Assembly (NCBI GenBank): GCA_032358165.1
Contig: JAALGY010000020.1
Coordinates: 372,001-436,000, forward strand
DNA: 64,000 nucleotides
From: Diplosphaera chodatii
Taxonomy: Eukaryota > Chlorophyta > Trebouxiophyceae > Prasiolales > Stichococcaceae
Direction of reading: 5' to 3'
In this document: one piece after another, positions 17,806 to 30,400 of the stretch
How the letters are laid out: every line of letters begins with the position of its first letter
Position numbering within the stretch: position 1 is the stretch's first letter
The notes under the pieces: model-generated
What the model saw: only the letters and a program-made list of their open reading frames with translations
Databases searched by the model: none
What the model was told of the DNA's origin: nothing
Position numbers and translations under genes: made by a program

Positions 17806-18432
17806 ATGGCGACCGCACAGGCTGCGAGCAAGCAGGCGCCTTCGCCAGCGATGCTGCCAGGCACAGCATCGGATTTCCCGATACCAGAGGACAAGCTCAT
17901 CAAGCTAGCCCAGGAGCTGTTTGCAAAGGATGCAGGTGTCAGCGACGACTCGCTGCTTGCAGATGACTTCAGGTTCGAGTTCCCCATCGTGTCGTTGGAC
18001 AAGAAGAGCTACCTGAAAGCTGTGCGGAGCTTCGGGCTGAAGGACGCCTTCCCAGACTTGGACCCCAATCCATACGACTTCCGAGTGGACAAATATGAGC
18101 GGAACCGTGTCTGGTTCACGACCAGGGTGACCGGGACACACACTGGCACACTCAAGTTCAACAGCAAGGAGTACAAAGCCACCGGGAAGGTCGTGCAGGG
18201 CGCCCCCGAGTGCCTCAGCTTCGTGTTCAACGAGGACGGCAAGTGCTCTAGCTACACAGGCGGGTACATCATGGACCGACGGGTGGGCAACACGCAGAAG
18301 ATGGGCGCGCTGTTCGGCATCCTGGCCGCGATCGGCGTGTGGGTGCCGCAGCCAGGCAGCTTCAGCTTCATGGTGCTTACCGCGCTCAATGGGCTGCGGG
18401 AGCGTGTCACGGCGCTATTCGGGCGCAGCTGA
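17806..18432 (+). CDS. NTF2/SnoaL-like protein, intronless paralogue (candidate retrogene)
   Basis: This single uninterrupted frame of 208 residues reproduces the spliced sequence of the gene at 15640-17421. All eight intron positions of that gene are closed here. Differences: the transit-peptide exon is absent, so the protein begins MATAQAASKQAP at about the point where the mature plastid protein would begin. The C-terminus is also longer: VPQPGS is followed by about 26 residues (FSFMVLTALNGL onward, ending LFGRS) instead of a stop. The start at 17806 (CAGCCATGG context) was preferred over an in-frame ATG at 17785. No poly-A tract or target-site duplication is visible. Copying through cDNA, or tandem duplication followed by cDNA-mediated intron loss, would both explain it. 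Without a transit peptide it is likely cytosolic. Confidence 0.9.
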   Translation: MATAQAASKQAPSPAMLPGTASDFPIPEDKLIKLAQELFAKDAGVSDDSLLADDFRFEFPIVSLDKKSYLKAVRSFGLKDAFPDLDPNPYDFRVDKYERNRVWFTTRVTGTHTGTLKFNSKEYKATGKVVQGAPECLSFVFNEDGKCSSYTGGYIMDRRVGNTQKMGALFGILAAIGVWVPQPGSFSFMVLTALNGLRERVTALFGRS

Positions 18433-19481
18433 AGTGAGCAGGCTGGCTGCGCTGCAGCACAGCAGCCGGGTGCGGCTCATCTGCAGATGCTGGCATTGTA
18501 GCAAGGGTTCAGGAAGGTATCAGGGCTCCTTCACGATTGGCACTCGTTCTGCATGAAAAGGTCTAGTGGTGTTGTCTCTATCCTGAACGTTAGGCAAGTA
18601 CGGCAGTAGTGGTGAGGTACTGAGTATGAATCTGGTGCCACTGTATATTTCCTCAAGGACTGAAGTTGCTTGTAGGTGCTGTTGTTCATTGCCTTTGTAT
18701 ATTACGAAGTTTTGGCATGCCCCTTAGTGCAATCAGTACCCTAAGGAGGGATCAAACACTGTCCAGCGCTCAACCTGTGCGGCTTGCCTCAGCCCTCAGG
18801 TGCACCAGAATATGAGCCAGCAGCATGTGCTGTATGTGACGCCCGTTGCTTGGGAGCAACCTTCCGATATGCGTTCCCAGCCACTGCGACGCATGCGTCC
18901 TTCATTCATGACTTTGACCACTTCCCAGCAGCCACCAGATCACGCGCTGTACATCGTCGGCGAGGGCTTGCGCTTGCGGCAGCGCCCCGCCAGGTACTGC
19001 TTCAGCCACCTGCGCCGCCCAGCAGCATCAGCACCTCACCCGGCACTTCAGACACACTGCACGGACAGACCGTCCAGCACCCGGCAAATGGACATGTGCT
19101 TGCTGCAACAAGCCCAGCACCTCTCGGAGGACAAGGACTGCTCACGACCGACTGCGTATTCTGGTGCTCAATTTGCATGCCCCCAAGGTTTGCCACACCC
19201 CTGTGTATCAGCAATTTCTGTCCTGCTGACTCAGCACTGGCGACATGAAAACTCCATCGCTATGCGATGGGGGTGAACTGCTTGCAAATGGCGCAGTGCA
19301 TGCAGGGGAGCGCACCAGGAGTCCAGGGCGCCGGTGTGAGTGGGCCCCTCTTGCGGGTCAAGCCGCCTGTTGCCGTCTACGTCCAGCTCCTGTATGCATG
19401 GCATGCTCGCAGTGATGAGCCACAGGCAGTGAACGCAGCACCCACAGCGTCAGCAGTTCCGATGGGTGGTGCTACGTGGCG
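18433..19481. other. intergenic between convergent genes
   Basis: It should contain the 3' untranslated region of the intronless gene (+) and of the F-box/LRR gene (-). A minus-strand frame near 18880-19010 could be an additional 3' exon of the LRR gene, but no splice evidence ties it in. Nothing else is supported. Confidence 0.4.
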
Positions 19482-21868
19482 TCAACGCACAGCGGCATGC
19501 CGCTCGATGCAAAGCAGGAGTGCCTTGCAGCCCTGCGCAAGTTCAGCCTGCACCTCGAGCTGTGGCAGGAGCTGCGCCATCAGCCGCACCCCGCTGGCAT
19601 CCAGCTTGCAGCGGCGCAGCGACTGTGTCATGTATGGTGTCAGTGTCAGTCCCATGCCGCTGCGCCCGCATGCAGTGTGTTTGTGATGTAGGAAAACGGA
19701 GCCCTACAGTATCCCGATCCGGTCTGCTGTAGATCACCTGTGGAGTAGGGTTTCCACTATAGTTCTCACCAGCTGGCGCAGGCTGGACAGGCCGCTGAGC
19801 TGGTCCAGCGGGTGCGCTTGCCTGGCTGCAGTGGGCGTGGCAGGGTACTGCACCGCGAGTGGTGTCTGCGGCGTCTGGAACGTGAAGTCCTGCAACACAT
19901 TAAACGGTTGACAGTAGTCACTGACAGCAAGCGCCTCACATGCTGAGGCGACACTGTAGGATCGGCATATGTCTTTCGGTGGCAACAGGTCGTCAGCATT
20001 GCTGCCTGCACACGCAAAACCCCACAGCCCCCTGCCATGGATGCAGAGCAAACACATTCTGATACCTGCCAAAATCGTACTGCACCGCTCATCCCTGAAG
20101 TGGCGCGCCCATCCGTCAAAACATCATGCTCGGAGAGATCCTCAACAGTATAGTTGTAGATGTGCACCTCGAGTGCAAGGCGCTGCAGCTGCGGGAGGCT
20201 GCTGAAGCTGGGCGGCTGCGGCTCTGCAAAGCAGTTGTTGAGGTGCAGCGAGGTGAGAGCCGTCAAGCTCGTCAGCCCTGGCGGCAGCGTGTCGAACAGC
20301 ACGGCACGTGCATCTGCCACAAACCTGCGGCGTCGCACATGAGCCTGATGTCTCGAGGGGCTGGGTGCTGCACACGTGCTCTCGTGCATCTGCTGCCTGA
20401 GACGCAGCACAGCACCGCCTGCAATTCACCGACAAACACACGCAGAATGGTCGCACAGTAATCAACAGCATTGATGACCTGAGGGTCTGCAGGTCTGGCA
20501 TGCCGGCCAGGTCCAGGCGGAAAGTTGCATGCAGCACGCCCGATGGATACTTCGCCGCATAGTTGGGCGTTGGGAAGTCATCCGGGTGGAGTGGATCCGC
20601 TGGCGGCATGCAGATACCGTGTCAGTAACATAGCATCGGAATGCGGTGAGCTGTCACAGTGAAGCCCCTGGCACGTCGACACGATGCAGAGCGAGAGATC
20701 CTTTGCATCGCAGGGCAGCAGCCTGAGAGGACGCACCGGGCACCGGGGCCGGCATGATGGCCTGGAAGCTGAGATAGGTCAGGCTGCTAAGCGGCCGCAG
20801 CTCCTGCAGCCCAGTGACCAGCACCTGCGCATGTATTGGCCAGACGCTCACGGTGCACACCAACAGCTCAAGTGTTCTCTCAGACACTCCTAGCTGTTCT
20901 TGACACACCCTGCAAATCAAGATGCAGCGCTTTGCTTTGGCAGTGCGGCATACCTCAGCTGTCAGTTGCACACTCATGCCAAGGTGCTGTAGCTGTGTGA
21001 GGCGGCCAACGCCCACCAGATCGCGGCTCGTCAGCCCGGGAGCTCTCATGTGCAGGTGCAGCGTGCGCAGGCTGCCTGCAAATGCTGGCAGAACGCCGAG
21101 CAGAGCGCCTGTCGGCATGTTGTGATGCGCAGCTGTCCTGCGATCACCACGTGCACACTTTGGGACTCGAAAGCTGGTAATGCATGATGGTCCCATGGTG
21201 CACAGCTTACCAACATGCAGGTTTATAACAGGGCAGCCTATCCTACTGCCACAACATGGGCAGCAGATGGGCCGGACACAGTGCAGGCTCTGGGTCCCCA
21301 CAGCTGCCTGTCTACAAGCCTCGACGCACTTGAGGCTGAGCGTGCTCAGGGCCTGGCGCCTGTGCAGGCGGTGGCTCAGCCAGTGGAAGGCAGCATGCCA
21401 GTCAAGTTGACGGCCGCGCCGCCATGCATACTCCTCGGCATCGATCGTGGCAGACGTCACGAGCGGCCAGCTTGTGCTGCCCACCAGCGCCCAAGTCTTG
21501 CACACAGGCTGCAGCGCTCGCCTGCGCATACTGGCATTTTGTTACGCACCGCAGTCCTGCCACACTTGAGCACACAGCACAGCGCTCACAGTAACATTGC
21601 ATTCGGCATAACAAAGAACAAGATGTGCTGGTGAAGCAAAACGCAGCAGGGTCAGCATGCCGGTCCTGAGCATATGGACATCCGACCTGTCGAGGTCCGG
21701 CACGAACTGGAAAATATGTCGTAACATGTCGTGGGGCAATAGGTGGGCAGGGGCTGCCACCCCGCCAGCAGGACGCGCACTGAGTTGTACTTCATCGCAC
21801 TCCATGTCCATTGGCTGTGCATCATCATAGCTGGGCATCGACATCGCGAAAAGGCGTCTGCAACACAC
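19482..21868 (-). CDS. F-box and leucine-rich-repeat protein
   Basis: The eight minus-strand exons, left to right, are 19482..19622, 19770..19889, 20066..20324, 20479..20599, 20737..20824, 20954..21108, 21316..21521 and 21687..21868. Phases agree and give 423 residues (an in-frame ATG at 21844 would give 415). After an acidic N-terminus comes an F-box-like segment spanning the first intron: LLPHDMLRHIFQFVPDLDRR, then LQPVCKTWALV. The remainder contains irregular leucine-rich repeats such as LRTLHLHMRAPGL, LTQLQHLGMSVQL, LSSLTYLSFQAI, LTALTSLHLNNC, LPQLQRLALEV and LRRCKLDASGV. Such proteins usually recruit substrates to SCF ubiquitin ligases through Skp1. The substrate cannot be guessed. Only the two terminal exon choices are uncertain. 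Confidence 0.78.
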
Positions 21869-22979
21869 GGAAGTCGACGAGCTTCAGGCTAGGCAGCTTG
21901 GCATGTTGAATTTAGGCAGCAGCAAGCTGAGTGCGCCAGCTCACGACGCCAAATGTGCTCGCACTGGAAAGCAGCTCCTTGTGCGTCAGAGGAGTTGCTG
22001 CACAGTATGTGGCACCAGGGCAATCGGCGTGATCATACGCAAGCGACCGTAGCCTGGTGGGTCACACAGCATCATGCTGGTGATGCACAGCAATGCAAGA
22101 ACAGCTTGAAGCTGCAGCGCACCGAACTGTATGCTAGCATGTAGCGATACAACGATCGATCAGCCGCTTGCTGGGCACTTCGCCTGTCAGATAGGATTTG
22201 CGGCAATTGCAGATCATGGATCAAGTCTCGAAATTCAAGTTCAAGTTCAATACAAGTTCAGCCGGCTGCGTGATGGGTCATGTCATGTACGAAAACTCAG
22301 CAAGATGACACGCAGGTGTAAGCATCTGAAGTTTTCTATGCTGTGCATGTGCCAAGCTACAATAACCCAGCACTACGGAATGACTCGGCTCCATGGGGAC
22401 AGCGAGGCAGCAGCAGCACCATAGATGGGGTGAGGCAATCACGAATGCTAATGCGAGGACCAACGCATGCTGTGCCATCCGTGAGCATCGGTATGGCAAG
22501 ATAGAGCGCTCACACGACGCTCAGGCTGTCGGCTTGAATCTCGTGTGCTAAGCCCTGCTCTCAGAGGGTTTAGTCTGGAAGGCGGGACCGCGCGGGAGGG
22601 ACTCAAAGTCGTTGCATCCGGCCACGCCATCACCCACCACTTCTTAGCAGAGGGCTAGAGGCGGCTTGCACTCTTCAAGCAGCATTATCGACTTGACACG
22701 CCACCGACACATTGGCTGTCTTGGCACAGAAGGCTCAGGTAGTGGTCACAACGCTGATCTGGAGCACACACTTTGACTTGAGGCCTGCAGCTGTCGGTGC
22801 TTCAACACCAAGGGGCGCCTCTGCCTGACTCCCTTGGGCATACCTCGTCCGTCTGATCAGCAGTTGGCCTAGCTGGCATTGTGTGGCCAGAGCTGCCAGC
22901 TGACGGTCGGTGTTTGCCATCAATCAGCAGCCAGGACAAGTTCATCAGGAAGGCGAGGGCCGCGGGCAACCCGGCCGGC
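21869..22979. other. intergenic, divergent promoter region
   Basis: It lies between the F-box/LRR gene (-) and the desaturase gene (+). A small cluster of CAAGTTCA direct repeats occurs at about 22232-22261. An in-frame ATG at 22881 would add 33 residues to the desaturase, but the extension has no family similarity. No other feature is seen. Confidence 0.4.
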
Positions 22980-25755
22980 ATGGCGGCTGAGCCCGTCAGC
23001 ACGGTGACGGAGCAGCAGCTGAAGGAGGAGGAGGATGACCGGGTGTTCCACTGGACGGACACAGCGGAGCCACACAGCGCCCGGCGACGCGCGATGCTGC
23101 AGAAGTATGGGCCTCAGATCCGGGCGCTTTATGGCAACGACCCGTGGACAGCATACCAGGTGAGGAGATGCAGCAGATGTTCAACGCAACCAGCTTCAGC
23201 TGTGCTGACCAAATCACGAGCGGGGCGCTCGAAAGCGCGTGGACCACTGGGGTCGGTCGGGGGCCCGACTGGTCTGCCTGTGATGCCCTGGCGGTGGCAA
23301 AGGTACACACCAGTCGAGGGCTTCCGCGTAGCTGTAGTCAGCCTATGGGCTGGGTAGAACCGCCCTCGCAGCTCACCTTCTGGGACGCTGGAACTTAGAT
23401 GTAACTCAAACGGGTGTGGTGTGCGGCAAGCACTGCTCATATTTGTGCCGCCGGCCAGCAAGCCCTCATGTCCATGCTTGTCAGCCGTTTGCTAGCCGCG
23501 GGCGTCGTTGCCGCGGCTGCTGCCAGGTGCGTCCAGGCCGGGCACGCCTGACGCGAGTGATTACCTCATCATCACAATCTTCACAGCTTGGCCCGCAGCA
23601 GGTTGCGTCTTGCGTTGATCAGGTGGTGATCGGCATGCCTTGAGTTGCGTGTGCTCGATGCGCCGCGTCGGTGCTGGGATGCTGTTCATGCTTTGAGGGT
23701 GCCCGCAGTCTATTTGCGCGACCTGCTCAACAGCCTGCCTGCCCTTCTTGCTCGGCCTGTGCTGACTGTGTGTTACCGTTCACCATCGCATGCCCTCACG
23801 TCACTCACGGGCTGCGCAATGCCTTCTGCAGGTCATAGCAGTGTCGCTGTTCCAGTGCGTCATGGCGTACGCGGTGCGCAACTGCAGCTGGGGGACCATC
23901 ATCGCGCTGGGGTGGGCGGTGTCAGGGTTCTGCAACCAGAACCTGTTCTGTGCCCAGCACGAGCTCAGCCACTTCTTGGCCTACAAGAAGCCGCTGCACA
24001 ACAAGATCCTCAGCATCGCCTCCAACTGCCCGCTGGTTGTGCCGACAGCCACCACCTTCCGCAAGTACCACCAGGAGCATCACTCGCACCTGGTGAGGGC
24101 TGCGCTCGTGCCATCGACCAGCTGTCTGTGCCGCCTATCTTGCCAGCCGGAATGCTGAGCTGCTGCTTCCATATGCGCGGGATGCAGTGGCATTGGCTGT
24201 GTTTGCCCTCTGATGTGCAGTTGTTTTGAGTCCCATGTGTTCTGCAGTGCTCACACCTGTTCCTGTTGCATCAGGGTGTGGAGGGGTGGGACGTAGATCT
24301 GCCCACCTACCTGGAGGCCAACTACATTGCCACATCCCTGATCAAGCTGGTGTGGGTGTGCTGCTACATCCTGGTGTATGGCATCCGCCCTGTGGTCATC
24401 CGGCCCAAGAAAGTTGGTGAGCTTACTGTCATCACAAGTGCACAACAGGCACACTTGCTCGCACCGCCGCCTTGTAGAATGCTGACAACACACCTGCGTG
24501 CTTTCCATCTCACTCCCCATGTGTTACCTTGCACAGGCCCAGCAGACCTGGTCAACATTGCGGTGGTGCTGGCGTTTGATGCAGCGGTGGTGTACACATG
24601 CGGCTTCAAGTCCATCATCTACCTGCTGTTGGGCACGGTGTTTGGCGGCGGCCTGCACCCCATGGCGGGCCACCTCATCTCTGAGCATTACATGTTTGTG
24701 AAGGTAGGCCAACGCATGGTGCCTCGTGTGTGTCAGAACATTGTAGTTGCTTCATGCATTTTCGTACAGCAGAGTGACCCACCAGGTATGCAAATTGTCA
24801 TGGCCTTCAAAGCACTGGCCGGCGCCAGTCTCCAGTGTGCGGCGGGTTGACTGCTCGCATTGCATGGCTGCACGGTGCGCTTTGCTACATTTGTGTCCAT
24901 ATCAACGCTGTCATCTGCTGCAGGGACAAGAGACCTATTCATACTATGGGTCGATGAACAAGCTCACCTACAACGTGGGCTACCACAACGAGCACCACGA
25001 CTTCCCGCAGATCCCGCAGACCCGGCTGCCCGAGGTGTGTGGCGCCTGTTGTGCACCCGCTGCTGTGAAGCTGCCAGTGTGCTGGGATGAACCATGCAAG
25101 GTTGTGGTGCACGTGGCATGCTCCTGAAAGGCACAGCACATCCTGCTGTGGCTGAGTGCGCCTCATATTGATTGGCGCTGGTCTTGTGGTCTGCAGTTGC
25201 AGAAGATTGCGCCCGAGTTCTACTTGACCCTGAAGCACCACACATCATGGTGCTATGTCATCTGGGCATTCCTGACCGACTCTGAGGTAGGTTCCCTCGG
25301 TGCTTCTGATGTTGCGGCTGAGCCAGCTCACCAGTGTGGTTCCATCAAGGACTCCTGGCGTCGGCAGATGTGCTCGGCTATGGCAGTGGCAACTACCGGC
25401 GGTTATTTGATGGTTCCGGATGGCTTACTGGTGCAGGTGGGTCCGTGGACGCGCATGAAGCGTAAGACAGTGGGCGGCGTCATCCCTGATGACATCCCGG
25501 CTGCACAGCGCGCCCGCACAGAAGCTGCCTTGAAGGTGTGGGCAACCTCAACCGGCATGGTTGTCTGCTTGCGTCGCCAAAGCAGACTTGGGCTAGTCAT
25601 GCACTGGCTGCACTCGCAGCATTCCAGCTGTTGCATATCGAGCAGCTGATCGGCCCATGGTGTCTGTGGCGCAGGCTGGCAAGGTGACTGTCACAGCGCC
25701 CAACCCGCTGTTCATCTCAGTGGATGCGTCCAGCGGCGGCAAAAAGGCATGCTGA
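22980..25755 (+). CDS. DES1: sphingolipid delta-4 desaturase (dihydroceramide desaturase)
   Basis: This ER membrane di-iron enzyme introduces the C4-C5 double bond into dihydroceramide. The eight exons are 22980..23159, 23832..24092, 24275..24416, 24537..24703, 24924..25034, 25197..25286, 25437..25535 and 25675..25755, giving 376 residues, typical for the family. The three histidine boxes are all present: HELSH (about residue 103), HQEHH (about 140) and HNEHH (about 271). The family features [14 protein letters not shown] near the N-terminus, [31 protein letters not shown] and LPEL are in order. Hydrophobic segments flank the boxes as expected. There is no cytochrome b5 fusion. The substrate could be confirmed only biochemically, but the motif set is that of DES1 and not of acyl-lipid delta-12 or front-end desaturases. 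Confidence 0.95.
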
Positions 25756-27446
25756 GCGGCTGTGATGCCTGGGGACAAACAAAGGGGTGCAGCTGAGCCA
25801 GTATCCATTAGCGCGCCTCAGCGGGCGCGGTGGAAAAGTGTCGTGCACAGCAGCAGGGCGTTGGTCTGCCTGCAGCAGCGATGCATTTGGTGGGAGGTGG
25901 GGGTCATGGCAGCGGGTTGCAGTGTACTGCACCACGAGCGGCGCACGGCAACAGAATGCCAGCACGGTGCAGGTCTGGGCTCTGGCTGCAGCAAGGTTGC
26001 CAGAGTTCTGCCTGATTCACCGTGACAGTATCATGTGCGGCAGACATTTAACATGAGGGCTGTGAGTTCGTCCATGCAACACCTACTTCTGCAGACGTTG
26101 GCACGAGGGGGAACTGGGGTCAGGTTAGATTGCTTCATCGTGAGCTGGAGGTGGATAGGAAAGGGGGTCTAGAGTACTCGCCAACACCACAGATTGTGCA
26201 GTGATTTGTGCAGAGCCGCCACAGTCGCGATATTTATGGCAGGTTTGTTCTGGCTGTTAGAGCTGTGAGCTGCAACGCTTGGGCTGAGCAATGATGTAAA
26301 GAACCCGCAGACACCTGGCCTGGCTTGCAACTCATTCCGCAGCTGTCCTGCAAGATGTGCCACGGTGGCGATGATGGACCTCAGCGATTCACTTTGCACC
26401 CATATTAAGCATACTACACCCGCCCTGTCATCATCGCAGTCGATCCTGTAATTACATTTTTAAGCCCACCCAAGGCCATGAAGAAGCTCTACACACTGTA
26501 TGGCGGAACAGCTGATGGTAGCTGGACCTACATGGTCATGGTTAAGTTCTATACGCAACCGGCCCGTACCCGGTTGATCTGTAGCAGTTATCACGTTGTG
26601 TATCAACATGCCAGTTGCAGGCCGTCCCCTAGTGGGTGATCCCGCCGCCATGTGCGGATGCGCTGAGGTTGTAGACAGCAGGCCTATATGGTGCAATGCA
26701 ACGCACATCCACTGCCAGTCACGACAAGCACATGCTGTTGCCCATGTGCTCGATATAGCATTGCCCCAGCTGTGGTGGCTGTCGCGATCTCGCACGGTCC
26801 TAGAGGGAGTCCGTTCTATTCCCCTTGAGTGAAACATGACCATTGCAACACCTCGTTCCTCGTGTGTATATGCACAGAAGGCACATGACAGCCGTCAGAA
26901 GTCATCAATCACGTGCAGCACTCGACAGGTGTGGTGTCACCATGCAAGGCATGCAAAATGCACCTATCACTCTTCGTGTGCCACAAGGGTGCAGAACATG
27001 CAACATTTGCTTGTCGTCAAGTGCGTAGCATCTGAGTTGCATTCCGCTGGCCAGCGTTGACATGCTCTGACGTCTGAGCAACTCCACTGTACGTGATAAG
27101 CTTGTGACGTGCAGGTTGACAGGTGCTTCCGCTGACAAAGCGCGCTGGCAGCGGCAAAGGTTCTGCCGGGGGTGCCATGTGGAGTGGCTTCCTCAGTCTT
27201 CTGCAGCGAACATCACAGCATTCCAGTGCGTTTATGCCGCATCCTCGCCTTTATCAGCATCGTGAAGCACCAACATGACTTTGTGTCTAACCCGCAAGGT
27301 CGTGCTGTGTCAGCGCAGCCATCATGACGGAGGGGTGTGCAATTTCACGTCATGCAGAAGCACTGCACACCAACACCAGAAGATGAGCCGTTGCAGGCCA
27401 AGAGGAGGACCTGCGATCAACAGGCCAGCAGCAGGCGGCCGCAGCC
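25756..27446. other. intergenic, 1.7 kb, no gene seen
   Basis: It contains the desaturase 3' untranslated region and presumably the promoter of the PHD-protein gene. Short frames on both strands (for example 26460-26843 minus) lack domains and splice support. Confidence 0.45.
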
Positions 27447-30400
27447 ATGCCACTGCCAAAGGACATGCCGCCCATTACGTTGCCTCCAGTGGGCGCTGCA
27501 GGCGAGCAGCAGCAGGCCACAGCACAGTCACCAGCGACGGACGATCAGACGCACCCTCGCAAAGCAGCCGCAGCAGCGCCAGGGAAGCAGCCTCAGAAGC
27601 GGAAGCAGCTGGACACCCCGCAGCCAGTGCCCTCAGCACCACAGCACACCAAGCGCCCTGCAACATCTGCTGCTGCTGCCCGTGCAGAGCAGCAGGATGC
27701 AGCAGCGTCTGAAGCGCCACAGCAGCTTCCTGTGCCCAGACCAACACCGTTGACAGCCGCAGATGGCGTCAGGCGCAGCAGTGCACTGTCGAAGCCCAAA
27801 GCCCAGCCCACTCTGCCGCCGCTGGAAGCCGTCAGAACATCAGCGCGCAGGGCAGCCAAGCTGCACCCTGCAGGGATCAGCTCCCGAGGCCGGCCACGCA
27901 AACCCAAGGCAAACCCGGACGCATTGCCGGCGCCGGCAGCGGCGGCGGCAACAGCAGCACCACCGCAGCAGAAGCCCAGATCAGCACAGGCACCTGCGGT
28001 TGAGGTGTCAGACAGGGCGTCAGGCAAGGCACAGGCAGCGCCCGCTGCCAAGAAGATCGCCACACCCCGCCGCCGTCCCGTTAAGGAAGCAGCACTGACA
28101 CAGCTGGCAGCCGCGAAGGATGACCCTGTGCCAGCTGCAGCAGGCCGTGCGTCAAAGCGCACCCGAAACCCGCGCAGGGCTGCTGCGGCTGTGCAGACAA
28201 AGGCAGTTGGCAAGAAGCGTGCCAGGACGTCAGCTGCGACAGCTGAGACAGCCAGCCCGAAACGACAAAGGCAGGACGTCAAGTCTGTCGCTGCTGGTAG
28301 CCGTCAACAGGAGACGACGGAGTCTGCGCAGAAGCATGACAAGGCCGCTGCAGCGAGTTCCAGGATCCGCCGGCCTCAACGGAAGGACACTGCACCTGGC
28401 GTCAAACAGCAGTCGAAAGCAGCAGCAGGCGGAGAGCTGACAGCCACAGCAAGTGTACCCAAGCGGCAGCGCAGCAAGCAGCGTCCCAAGCCGGCTGCTG
28501 CTGCAGCCGCTGTTGAGGAAATCCGAACAGAGACGCCAGTCCGGCCCAAGAAGGCTTTGAAGCAAAAGCCAGCAGCAGCGTCTGCAACTGCAGCCGCGAG
28601 GCAAGGCAAAGCGGAAACACCAGCCCAGCCTAAGAAGGCTACCACAAGCAAGGCGGCAAGGGCTTCTGCACCGGCAGCAAAGTCAGGTTGGACATGCGAG
28701 CAATGTCAGCTGGGGGCTGCAGACGGTCATTGACTGTATTGATGCCGTGCCCATGTGGCGCGAGACTGCTGATTGTGCCATCCCCGGCATTGACGGTCAC
28801 AGCCTGCCGGGTTTGCTAACAGTCCCATTTTTCTTTGGTGTCATGCAGGCAGGCCAACCGACAGCAAGCAGGCAGCGGCGGGGAAGTCTGCAGCAACGGG
28901 AGCAGGCAAAGCTGACCAGCCTGTTAAGGCGCCAGAAAGTACACTGCCGGCAATGGCAGCTCCAGCCCCTGCCTCTCCTGCGACTGCTGGGGTGTGCTCC
29001 AATTCTTGTGGTATCATAGCGTCTGTTAGATGTAGCGAGTCGTGTCCAGTGCATATGCGTGCTGCAGGTCTCGTGGCACGTCATTGCAAGCCAGGGAAAC
29101 AACGCCTGGCGGCATGTCTAGCTATGTTGTTGCTCCAGCAGGTAAAGCCACATGCAAGCACGAAGTCAAAGCCGGTGCAGAAGTCGGCTGCTAATGGCCC
29201 AAAGGCTCGGGGGCGCCCGTCCTTTCTGAAGGGTCTGCCCCATCTGCAGGACCTCGTCGCTGGAGGTGCGCATGCAGCTCGGGCATGCCCTTATTCTCGG
29301 GATCTGCACCGTGCACACCTTTGCTTGCGCATCTGGCGGTGCCTCACGGTGACTGTGCACATCTGTAGGTGACACGCCAGCATCGTCCAGCCAGGGCAGC
29401 CAGGGCAGCGGGCGGCGGGGCGGCCTGCCGCTTGACGGTGACTACCCGCGCTGCCTGTCTCGCGTGCGCCACAACGTCTACCGCATCAGGTGATGTCCAG
29501 CTGACGTGCGCAGCAGAGGATACAACACCCCTTGCAACTTGATTGTGACTTGCACGATTTGCGCGTCGGAGTGTGGGATTGCGTGCTGTCACACCGCACG
29601 TGATATGCCATTTGTATTCATATTCACCCACGTCAGTCCGCAGGTGTGCTAAGCAGGGCAAAACGTCGGAGGTGGTGAACTTTATGCTACCAACCTGCAG
29701 GCCACACAACAGGCGCCTGATCAGCTCGTGTCTGCATGGTGGATGGTGGTGTTCTCTGTGCTCCCAGGCGGGAGATGGGGGCAATCGAGGTGTTGGAGGC
29801 CGAGGGCTGGCGCGGGGCTGCCCGCGACACAGTCAAGCAAACCGCTGAACTGGAGAGCGCGCAGCGGCAGGTGCAGTCCGTGAGACTATGGCTGCACCCC
29901 GAATGCCGCTTTGTGCACGGAATCTGGGGGTGCAAGCAACATGTGGTCTGATGATAACTCACGGGATGCGCAGATGTTGAATCAAACCCGACGTCAAACT
30001 GCCATGCAATGAGCGGAGCAGCTTGATCGTCACCAGATGCTTGCGCTGCAGGTGGAGAAGTCCAAGCTGCTGATCCGCGAGGCCGTCAAGGCGTGCGAGG
30101 ATGCGGGGGGCACCACGGCCATCCCCGAGTCCGCCTATGATGCCAATGGCGAGCTGCACATCAGGGACATCTTCTGCTGCATCTGCAGCGGCAAGGAGGA
30201 GCAGAAGGTGCGTACAAACCCTAAACCCTAAAAAATCGTCTGGTGCAGTTCCGCAGGTGGCTCCTAAAGCTGCCAGTCTGCAGCTGTGATGCTTGTAGAA
30301 CACGGTTTGAAAACAGTCTCGACAGGAGTCCAATGCCATGCACTCGTCAGGTTCTGACACCAAGGCAATGTGCTGTAGCCACTGACTTGGCTTACGGATG

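Noticed and set aside
27593..28282. 229-residue minus-strand open frame
   Set aside because: It is antisense to the A/K-rich first exon of the PHD protein. Alanine- and leucine-rich reverse frames are expected there.
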